A stretch of DNA of 6,674 bases, taken from contig JAJXTK010000364.1 of the NCBI GenBank assembly GCA_021783935.1, positions 1-6,674 of the forward strand, written 5' to 3'. Each line of letters begins with the position of its first letter. The first letter of the stretch is position 1. Origin of the DNA: Myxococcales bacterium (GTDB taxonomy: Bacteria; Myxococcota_A; Polyangia; Polyangiales; JADJMO01). A model generated the notes under the pieces. The model worked only from the letters and a program-made list of their open reading frames with translations. It did no database searches and was not told the DNA's origin. This document shows, in pieces, positions 1 to 4,873 of this stretch. A program made the position numbers and the translations under genes.

Positions 1-102
1 ATCGAGGTAGTCCTGGATGACCTTGAAGAACTCGTAGCGCAGCTCGGTGCCGTGCTCCTTCGCCGCCAGGGTCGTCGCGCTCTGCGGGCCGATCGTCGAC
101 AT
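1..102 (-). CDS. Hypothetical protein, N-terminal fragment (gene runs off left edge)
   Basis: Reading the minus strand from an ATG at 102-100 gives 34 codons open to the window edge. The protein begins MSTIGPQSATTLAAKEHG and continues with a charged, aromatic-containing stretch ending FFKVIQDYLD. A good ribosome binding site (AAGGGA) lies 7 bases before the ATG, which supports this start. There is no signal peptide or membrane segment in the visible part. It shares the direction of uppS-cdsA, but the 193-bp gap with inverted repeats suggests its own promoter. It is not dxr, a common neighbour of cdsA, because the visible N-terminus lacks the Dxr nucleotide-binding start. I do not recognise the family. 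Confidence 0.7.
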   Translation of the reverse strand, partial: MSTIGPQSATTLAAKEHGTELRYEFFKVIQDYLD

Positions 103-128
103 CGTGAGTTCCCTTCGCTCTGGAAACG

Positions 129-146
129 ACCTCGCCGGCGCGAGGT
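129..146 (-). promoter_or_regulatory. 18-bp inverted repeat upstream of the left-edge gene
   Basis: ACCTCGC and GCGAGGT flank a 4-base centre (CGGC), giving a perfect 7-bp inverted repeat. It ends 26 bases before the ATG of the minus-strand gene starting at 102. It could be a dimeric repressor operator near the promoter or a hairpin in the 5' leader. It is placed less well to be the cdsA terminator, being 150 bases beyond that stop and followed by no T-run. Confidence 0.4.
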
Positions 147-154
147 AAAGGAGC

Positions 155-173
155 GGGAGCGAGCGATGCTCCC
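155..173. repeat. Inverted repeat GGGAGC / GCTCCC
   Basis: A perfect 6-bp stem (155-160 with 168-173) has a 7-base loop. Read on the minus strand it is followed by GCTCCTTTACC, with only a three-base T stretch, so it is at best a weak intrinsic terminator for uppS-cdsA. It may also be chance pairing in GC-rich DNA. Confidence 0.25.
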
Positions 174-235
174 CCTCGTGCTCCCCCCACCCGCCGGCGT
201 CGCGGCGGCCCTGCGGTCGCTTAGCACGGCGGCGG

Positions 236-253
236 CGCGCGACGCATCGCGCG
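236..253 (-). terminator. Possible terminator hairpin after cdsA
   Basis: CGCGCG at 236-241 and 248-253 form a perfect 6-bp stem with a 6-base loop. It lies 42 bases beyond the cdsA stop on the minus strand. No T-tract follows, so classical intrinsic termination is not shown. It is listed because it is the first stable stem after the uppS-cdsA unit. Confidence 0.25.
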
Positions 254-295
254 GTGCGGCGGGCGGCGCCCCGATTTGCGCTTCTACAAGGAGGC

Positions 296-1120
296 TCAGC
301 CCGTGAGCAGACGAGGCTGCACCCAGAGCAAGTACAGAAACACCGAGGTGGACGTGTAGATCAGCGCGTCGACACGGTCGAGCATGCCGCCGTGACCGGG
401 CAGAATTCCGCCACTGTCCTTCACCCCGACCGATCGCTTCAGCAATGATTCGGCGAGATCGCCGGCCTGGCCGAGCGCCGCCCCCACGATCGCGAGCGGC
501 ACGGCGTGGGCGACGGGGAGCCTGCCGGCGAGGTACCACCACGAGCCGACCAGGGCGCCGAGCGTCGCGCCGAGCAGGCCGCCGATCGCCCCTTCGATCG
601 TCTTCTTGGGGCTCACCGCCTCGTAGAGCTTGTGCCTGCCCAAGAAGCGCCCGGCGAAGTAGCCGCCCGTGTCGGACATCCACGCGAGCACCAGCGCGAG
701 CAACACGAAGCCCGGCTGGCGGAACTTCACCAGCAGGCCGAGGAACGTGAGCGGGATCGCGCAATAGAGGGGGCCGAACGCATAGCTCGCGGCGCGCACG
801 GCGGCCGTCGGCACCTCACCGAGGCGCAGCAGCGGAATGAACAGGCCGAGCAGCGGCACCCCGATGATCAGCGTCATCCAGGTGCGCAGATCGCCGCCGC
901 GCAGGTAGATCGCCAGCGAGAGGGCCATCGTGAGCAGCGTGCCGAGCAGGCGCGCCGCGCGATCGGCGGGGTCGACCATGCCGAAGAGCTCGAGCGCCGC
1001 GACGATGCTCGCCGCGAAGACGAGCAGGAAGAAGCCGATCGGCGGCACGACGTAGAGCAAGGCGAGGATCGCCGGCACGGCCACGACGGCGACCAGCACG
1101 CGCGCGAGGAGGTTGGACAT
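296..1120 (-). CDS. cdsA: Phosphatidate cytidylyltransferase (CDP-diacylglycerol synthase)
   Basis: Transfers CMP from CTP to phosphatidic acid, giving CDP-diacylglycerol, the precursor of phosphatidylethanolamine, phosphatidylglycerol and cardiolipin, at the cytoplasmic membrane. The 274-residue product has the usual family length and is mostly hydrophobic, with successive membrane segments from residue 6 onward. Two family hallmarks are intact: the SDTGGYFAGR...SPKKTIEG block (149-177), and the C-terminal signature spanning 217-251, with S225-LLKR, KDSGG (234-238), PGHGG (241-245) and the DRVD acidic motif (248-251) that binds metal and CTP. I chose the ATG at 1120 because it begins the first membrane segment directly and lies 8 bp after the uppS stop. 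The frame stays open upstream, but that is only antisense to uppS. The gene is almost certainly cotranscribed with uppS. Confidence 0.96.
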   Translation of the reverse strand: MSNLLARVLVAVVAVPAILALLYVVPPIGFFLLVFAASIVAALELFGMVDPADRAARLLGTLLTMALSLAIYLRGGDLRTWMTLIIGVPLLGLFIPLLRLGEVPTAAVRAASYAFGPLYCAIPLTFLGLLVKFRQPGFVLLALVLAWMSDTGGYFAGRFLGRHKLYEAVSPKKTIEGAIGGLLGATLGALVGSWWYLAGRLPVAHAVPLAIVGAALGQAGDLAESLLKRSVGVKDSGGILPGHGGMLDRVDALIYTSTSVFLYLLWVQPRLLTG

Positions 1121-1128
1121 GCGTTCGC

Positions 1129-1896
1129 TCAGCTCGCCGAAGGTTGCGGCGCGCGCTCGGGAGCGACGGGCGCGCCCACGCGGCCGAAGCGGCGCTCTCG
1201 CCCCTGGTAGGACGCGATCGCGGCGTACAGATCCTCGACCTGGAAGTCGGGCCAGAGCTTGTCCGAGAAGACGAGCTCGGCGTACGCGAGGCCGTAGAGC
1301 AGGAAGTTCGAGATGCGCTGCTCGCCGCCGGTGCGGATGACGAGATCGGGGTCGCCGACGACGAGCGAGGGCATGCGCAGCCGCAGCGACTCGGCGGTGA
1401 TCTCGTCTGCTCGCAGGCGCCCCTCCTTGACCTCGATCGCGAGATCGCGCGCGGCGCTGGCGATCTCCTCGCGGCCGCCGTACGACAGCGCCAAGGTCAG
1501 CGTCATCTCGTGGTTCTTCGCGCTTTCGGCACGCAGAGGGTCGAGCACGGCCCGCACGAACGCAGGCAGGCGGCCGAGGTTGCCGATCGCCTGCAGGCGG
1601 ATGCCGTTGCCGAGGATCTCGCCGCGCTCGGCGAGCAGGAACTCTTTGAGCAGGTCCATCAAGAGCCCCACTTCGAGCTCCGGGCGGCTCCAGTTCTGCT
1701 CGCTGAACGCGTAGAGCGTGAGCGCGCGGACGCCGAGCCGGCGCGAGGCGCGCACGATGCGGCGGACCGTGGCGCTCCCCTCGCGGTGCCCCTCGGGGCG
1801 CTCCAGGCCGCGCAGCTGCGCCCAGCGGCCGTTGCCGTCCATGATGATCCCGACGTGGCTCGGGAGACCGCGCAGCTCGATGACGTGCTTGGTCAC
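1129..1896 (-). CDS. uppS: Undecaprenyl diphosphate synthase (cis-prenyltransferase)
   Basis: Condenses isopentenyl diphosphate units in cis onto farnesyl diphosphate to make undecaprenyl diphosphate, the carrier for peptidoglycan and O-antigen-type glycans. It is a soluble homodimer at the membrane face. The 255-residue product is of typical length. Conserved blocks appear in order: HVGIIMDGNGRWA (14-26) with the catalytic Asp20; GHREG (36-40); LTLYAFSEQNWSRP (59-72); SYGGREEI (138-145); DPDLVIRTGGEQRISNFLL (182-200); AYAEL with Glu207; and LWPDF (214-218). I chose the GTG at 1896 because it leaves the usual 13-residue lead before HVG and no in-frame ATG lies close upstream. Its ribosome binding site is weak, so a very short or leaderless transcript is possible. 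The start faces a divergent gene 18 bp away, so its promoter must lie mainly inside that gene. Confidence 0.95.
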   Translation of the reverse strand: MTKHVIELRGLPSHVGIIMDGNGRWAQLRGLERPEGHREGSATVRRIVRASRRLGVRALTLYAFSEQNWSRPELEVGLLMDLLKEFLLAERGEILGNGIRLQAIGNLGRLPAFVRAVLDPLRAESAKNHEMTLTLALSYGGREEIASAARDLAIEVKEGRLRADEITAESLRLRMPSLVVGDPDLVIRTGGEQRISNFLLYGLAYAELVFSDKLWPDFQVEDLYAAIASYQGRERRFGRVGAPVAPERAPQPSAS

Positions 1897-1914
1897 GACC
1901 GGAGCGCCGATAGC
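1897..1914. promoter_or_regulatory. 18-bp divergent junction between uppS and the lipoprotein gene
   Basis: The uppS GTG (1896, minus) and the lipoprotein ATG (1915, plus) face away from each other with only 18 bp between. The plus-strand GGAG at 1901-1904 sits 10 bases before the lipoprotein ATG. A weak minus-strand extended -10-like sequence (TGCTATCGG) overlaps the lipoprotein start codon. No full promoter fits between the genes, so each promoter must lie in the other gene's 5' coding region. The placement of any -10 box is speculative. Confidence 0.4.
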
Positions 1915-2754
1915 ATGCGCTCTGCGCGCCCAAAAGCCTGGGTGCGCGTCAGCGCAGCGCTTTTTGCGGCGGCGGCCGTGGCGTGCGCGGGGCGCCCTGC
2001 CCTGCGCGTCCCGCCGAGCCCGCGTCTCTGCGCCTCCCAGATCGGCGACGCCGCGGCGATCTCGCCGGCCGCGCTCGACCTCCTCGCGCGACGACCGACG
2101 CACGACTATCGCCAGACGCTCTCGATCTCGGTGATCGACGGCGTCTCGGGGCGCGGCTTCGACGGGCGCGGCGCGCTGGTGGTCCGCCCCTCGCGCGCGA
2201 TGCGGATGATCCTGCTCGGCCCGGGGGGCACGACCGCCATGGACACGTGGATCGGCGAGGGGCGCTTCCGCGTCGCGATCCCTGCGCTCTCGCGCGTGGT
2301 GCGGGGCGACGCGCGCACCCCTTCGGCGCAGCTGCGCGGGCTGCCGATCGCGCTGCTGTGGCGGTGGGTGGTCGATCCCTTCGGCGGCAGCTTCGTGGCC
2401 GCGCGCTATGGGCGCGTCTCGCCAGCCGGCGACGTGGTCGACGATCCGAGCCGCGCGGGGTTCGTCTCGTTCTTCCGGCGCCCCGAGGCCTTCGAGGTCC
2501 GCGCGCGCGTGCAGACCTCCGCGGGCACGCGCGGCGAGGGGTGGTGGCTCGAGGGTGGCGCGCGCGTCGGGCACGTGCTCGCCCTCGAGCGCGCCGTCGA
2601 CGAAGGAGGGGGCCGCGTGGCCGATTTTCCGGGCGACATCGAGTACGTTTCGCTCGACCCGCCGATGACCGTGCGCGTGCGCGTCGAGGAGACCGCGATC
2701 CTCGCCGACGGCGCGCTCGCCGAGGCGGCGCTCGCCGATCCGGATCGACCATGA
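1915..2754 (+). CDS. Predicted lipoprotein, possible LolA/LolB-like fold
   Basis: The 279-residue product starts with basic residues (RSARPKAWVR), then a short hydrophobic stretch (SAALFAAAAVAC) and a lipobox AVAC with Cys24 as the predicted lipidated residue. No later membrane segment is seen, so it should be a periplasm-facing lipoprotein. The core from about residue 64 runs through a Gly-rich GRGFDGRGALVVRPSRAMRM stretch (79-98), LLGPGGTTAMDTWIGEGRFRV (100-120) and a C-terminal half rich in beta-strand patterns. This layout recalls the LolA/LolB-type half-barrel that binds lipid, but I cannot assign a family. I chose the ATG at 1915 for its GGAG site and full signal peptide; a GTG at 1942 would also leave a minimal signal but lacks such a site. 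Coupling to the ketosynthase gene suggests a role with a lipid or polyene product of that enzyme (inference). Confidence 0.8.
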   Translation: MRSARPKAWVRVSAALFAAAAVACAGRPALRVPPSPRLCASQIGDAAAISPAALDLLARRPTHDYRQTLSISVIDGVSGRGFDGRGALVVRPSRAMRMILLGPGGTTAMDTWIGEGRFRVAIPALSRVVRGDARTPSAQLRGLPIALLWRWVVDPFGGSFVAARYGRVSPAGDVVDDPSRAGFVSFFRRPEAFEVRARVQTSAGTRGEGWWLEGGARVGHVLALERAVDEGGGRVADFPGDIEYVSLDPPMTVRVRVEETAILADGALAEAALADPDRP

Positions 2755-2774
2755 ACGGGGCGCAGACGCGATGA
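2751..2774 (+). other. Seven-codon mini-ORF bridging two genes by ATGA overlaps
   Basis: An ATG at 2751 overlaps the lipoprotein stop (ATGA, 2751-2754). It reads MNGAQTR, and its TGA (2772-2774) overlaps the ketosynthase ATG (ATGA, 2771-2774). Terminating ribosomes could pass from gene to gene by two successive re-initiations. A GGGG (2757-2760) inside it can also serve directly as the ketosynthase binding site, so the arrangement may be accidental. Confidence 0.35.
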
Positions 2775-4519
2775 TCGACGTGCTCGCGATCGGGGCGGTG
2801 AGCCCGCTCGGCCTAGACGCGTCGGCGTGGTCGAACGGCCCGCTGGGCGCCGCGGCGTCGACCGCGATCGCGCACGATCCCACGCTCGCGGCGGCGGGGC
2901 TGAAGAAGCCGTTCTCGGGGCGCGTGATCGGCCGTCACCTCTCGCCCGACGGCGCCGATCCGGCGACGACGATGCTGCTGCGCGCCCTCTCGCCGCTCGA
3001 GGGCGCCATCGTCGCGGCCGGTGCACGCCTCGGCGTCTCGGTCGGCACCTCGAGCGGCGGCATGGCGTCGGCCGAGAGGCTCTTCTCGGCACGCCGCGCC
3101 GGCGAGGAGATCTCGCCGACGCTCGCGCGAGCGGCGAGCTACCACGCCCCCTTCCGTGCGCTGCTCGATCGCCTACTCGCGCTCGGCGTCGCCCCCGCGC
3201 GCCGCGCCCACCTCTTGACCGCCTGCTCGTCGTCGACGCTCGCCATCGGCCTCGCCATGCGCTGGCTGTCGCTCGGCGAGTGCGATCTGGTCCTCGCGGG
3301 GGGCTACGACGCGCTGACGATCTTCGTCGCCGCGGGCTTCGAGGCGCTCGGGGCCACGACCGCCGCGCCGCCGCCGCGCCCCTCGCGCCTCGAGCGCGAC
3401 GGCATGTCGCTCGGCGAGGGGGCCGCGCTCTTGCTGCTCGCGCGCGCGGGCGAGCGCCCCTCTGCGATCGCGCGCCTCGCGGGCTTCGGAGCGAGCGGCG
3501 ACGCGGTGCACCTGACGGCGCCGGATCGCACCGGCAGCGGGCTCGCGCGCGCGGCGGAGCGGGCGCTCGAGGACGCGCGCCTCGCGCCGGCGGAGATCGG
3601 GCTCGCGTCGGTCCACGGGACCTCGACGCCGTTCAACGATCCGATGGAGGCGAAGGCGCTCGCGCGCGCGCTCGAGCGCGGCGAAGGCGCGTCGGTGCCG
3701 ATCGTGGCGTCGAAGGCGACGATCGGCCACACGCTCGGCGCCGCCGGCGCGCTCGAGACGGCGCTCGCGATCGACGCCCTGATGCGCGGCGTGCTGCCTG
3801 CGACGCCCGGCGAGGGAACGCTCGACCCCGAGGCGCCGAGCGGCGTGCGCGCGGGGAATGAAGCGCGCGCTCTCTCGGCGGTGCTCAAGCTCTCATCGGC
3901 GTTCGGTGGCGCCAACGCCGCGCTGGTGCTCACGCCCGCCGAGGCGCCCGTCGTCGCGCCGGCGCGCGCGAGGCTGGGGGTCCGCGTCGCCGTCTCGAGG
4001 TCGATCGCGGGACCGCCCGACCTCGCCGAGCTCGCCGCCCGCTGCGGCGTCGCCCGCGAGAAGCTAGGGCGCATGGACGCGACGAGCCACCTCGCGCTCT
4101 TCGCGCTCGCCACCCTCGCCGAGGAGGTCGGGCGCGATCGCCTGAAGGGGGCCGGCCTGGTGGTCGGTTCTTGCCTCGCGACGATCGACGTCAACGGCGC
4201 CTACGACGACAACCTCCACCGCCGCGGCGCCGCGCACGCCGAGGCGCGACGCTTCGCCTACACCACGCCGAACGCGGCGGCCGGCGAGTGCGCGATCGCC
4301 TTCGGCCTCACCGGGCCGAACGTCGCCGTCGGTCGAGGACCGGACGCGTGGCTCGAGGCTGAGGAGATCGCGCGCGATCTGGTCGCAGCGGGCGACGCGG
4401 AGCGGATCGTGGTCGTGGGGCTCGAGGCGGACGGGCCGCTCGCGCGCCTGCAGGCCGAGCGCGCGCCCTTCGAAGTCCGATTCGGTGCGAGCGTTCGACT
4501 AATCGAACATGACGCTTGA
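2771..4519 (+). CDS. Beta-ketoacyl synthase with extra Cys-less KS-like C-terminal domain
   Basis: A condensing enzyme expected to join an acyl-thioester to a malonyl-ACP-type extender. Residues 1-388 form a FabF-like ketosynthase: SPLG (11-14), LLTACSSST with nucleophile Cys152, RLERDGMSLGEGAA (206-219), SVHGTSTPFND with His282, SKATIGHTLGAAGALE (314-329) with Lys315 and His320, and AFGGANAAL (377-385). All catalytic residues are present. FabF proteins are about 410 residues; this one has 582. The remainder (about 400-582) looks like the N-terminal half of another ketosynthase: GLVVGS (462-467), TTPNAAAGECAIAFGLTGPN (498-517), and VVVGLEADG (547-555). At the expected cysteine position it reads VGRGPDAWLEA, and its His-containing half is absent. 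It sits 16 bp after the lipoprotein gene. No ACP, reductase or dehydratase is visible nearby, so the product is unknown. Confidence 0.9.
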   Translation: MIDVLAIGAVSPLGLDASAWSNGPLGAAASTAIAHDPTLAAAGLKKPFSGRVIGRHLSPDGADPATTMLLRALSPLEGAIVAAGARLGVSVGTSSGGMASAERLFSARRAGEEISPTLARAASYHAPFRALLDRLLALGVAPARRAHLLTACSSSTLAIGLAMRWLSLGECDLVLAGGYDALTIFVAAGFEALGATTAAPPPRPSRLERDGMSLGEGAALLLLARAGERPSAIARLAGFGASGDAVHLTAPDRTGSGLARAAERALEDARLAPAEIGLASVHGTSTPFNDPMEAKALARALERGEGASVPIVASKATIGHTLGAAGALETALAIDALMRGVLPATPGEGTLDPEAPSGVRAGNEARALSAVLKLSSAFGGANAALVLTPAEAPVVAPARARLGVRVAVSRSIAGPPDLAELAARCGVAREKLGRMDATSHLALFALATLAEEVGRDRLKGAGLVVGSCLATIDVNGAYDDNLHRRGAAHAEARRFAYTTPNAAAGECAIAFGLTGPNVAVGRGPDAWLEAEEIARDLVAAGDAERIVVVGLEADGPLARLQAERAPFEVRFGASVRLIEHDA

Positions 4520-4545
4520 CGCCGGTCTGATGTGTTCGCGCTGAA

Positions 4546-4563
4546 GCGTGCATCGGCGCACGC
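4546..4563 (+). terminator. Possible terminator hairpin after the ketosynthase gene
   Basis: GCGTGC (4546-4551) and GCACGC (4558-4563) form a perfect 6-bp stem with a 6-base loop, 26 bases beyond the synthase stop. No T-run follows. The position fits a transcript end, but the lack of a U-tract keeps this tentative. Confidence 0.3.
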
Positions 4564-4609
4564 GCTCGATCGTGGGCGTCAGTAAACGCACCTCGCCGGG
4601 TGGGGTGAT

Positions 4610-4632
4610 CGCAATCGGACAACCTGATTGCG
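4610..4632 (+). terminator. Stem-loop CGCAATCGG / CTGATTGCG, terminator or operator
   Basis: CGCAATC (4610-4616) and GATTGCG (4626-4632) are perfect inverted copies. A G-T wobble and a G-C pair extend the stem to 9 bp around a 5-base loop (ACAAC). The arms are AT-richer than most stems here, so chance pairing is less likely. It may end the synthase transcript or bind a regulator of the gene at 4874. No T-tract follows. Confidence 0.4.
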
Positions 4633-4719
4633 TGAATCGTGCCTTCGCGCGCGGCCTCTTTGTTGCCTAGCAGGCTTTGGAGTCTCTCCGAGACCGGCCG
4701 ATCCTCTCCCGTGTCATGC

Positions 4720-4733
4720 CGCGAAGTTTCGCG
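4720..4733. promoter_or_regulatory. Operator-like palindrome CGCGAA-GT-TTCGCG
   Basis: Two perfect 6-bp half-sites are separated by 2 bp. The 2-base centre makes an RNA hairpin unfavourable, so a binding site for a dimeric DNA-binding protein is the more natural reading. It lies 140 bp upstream of the lipoprotein start codon at 4874, in a plausible promoter zone. The regulator is unknown. Confidence 0.35.
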
Positions 4734-4745
4734 CGATAGACCACA

Positions 4746-4794
4746 GCCTGCTGACGGTCACGGTTTCCGCAGGCCGATTATCAGCGGCCTGCTG
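4746..4794 (+). repeat. Repeat cluster forming two mutually exclusive stems
   Basis: GCCTGC at 4746-4751 can pair with GCAGGC at 4769-4774. Alternatively GCAGGCCG (4769-4776) can pair with CGGCCTGC (4785-4792) in a perfect 8-bp stem with loop ATTATCAG. The middle segment cannot do both. If transcribed as part of the leader of the gene at 4874, this would be a switchable structure. As DNA, the repeated GCCTGCTG (4746-4753, 4787-4794) could be protein binding sites instead. Confidence 0.35.
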
Positions 4795-4873
4795 GTTCGC
4801 GCGCCTCGCCGGCGGCCCGCGCCGCTGCGTTTGCTTCGCTGAACATCTGCAAGTCGTTAAGGAGCCCTCCTCG

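Larger units (their letters stand above)
103..295. other. Non-coding gap between cdsA and the left-edge gene
   Basis: This gap separates the cdsA stop from the start codon of the left-edge gene, both on the minus strand. It should hold the end of the uppS-cdsA transcript and the promoter of the left-edge gene. I find no convincing -35/-10 pair. It contains perfect inverted repeats at 129-146, 155-173 and 236-253, and a weaker 5-bp one at 191-208. In DNA this GC-rich, short perfect stems arise easily by chance, so only position and length argue for function. Confidence 0.6.
4520..4873 (+). other. 354-bp non-coding region between synthase and lipoprotein genes
   Basis: No gene is supported here; an open frame from 4628 merely extends the downstream gene upstream and lacks a binding site or signal peptide. 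The region is less GC-rich than its surroundings and contains several inverted repeats: 4546-4563, 4610-4632, 4665-4675 (GCCT/AGGC), 4682-4694 (GTCTC/GAGAC), 4720-4733, 4769-4792 and 4810-4827. The octamer GCCTGCTG occurs twice in direct orientation (4746-4753, 4787-4794). It probably holds the end of the synthase transcript and the promoter and leader of the gene at 4874. I cannot place a -35/-10 pair with confidence. Confidence 0.6.

Noticed and set aside
288..359. Plus-strand AAGGAGG (288-294) followed by a GTG at 303 and an 18-codon frame ending at 359
   Set aside because: The binding site is perfect, but the frame is tiny, antisense to the end of cdsA and without recognisable content; likely chance.
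1144..1914. Plus-strand open frame running antisense through uppS into the lipoprotein gene
   Set aside because: It is the same frame as the lipoprotein but lies over uppS, whose motifs are complete. Its translation is Arg/Ala/Glu-rich with no signal peptide. The frame is open only because stops are rare at this GC content; the lipoprotein's own start is at 1915.
1121..1933. Minus-strand upstream extension of the cdsA frame (would give 545 residues)
   Set aside because: It overlaps uppS in another frame and adds only Arg/Pro-rich sequence; the normal CdsA length is reached from the ATG at 1120.
2827..3861. Plus-strand frame of 344 codons inside the ketosynthase gene
   Set aside because: Arg/Ala-rich shadow of a gene with a complete catalytic set in the other frame.
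4628..4873. Upstream in-frame extension of the HEIAE lipoprotein gene
   Set aside because: It would bury the lipoprotein signal 82 residues inside the protein. The ATG at 4874 has AAGGAG at ideal spacing and a signal peptide directly after it.
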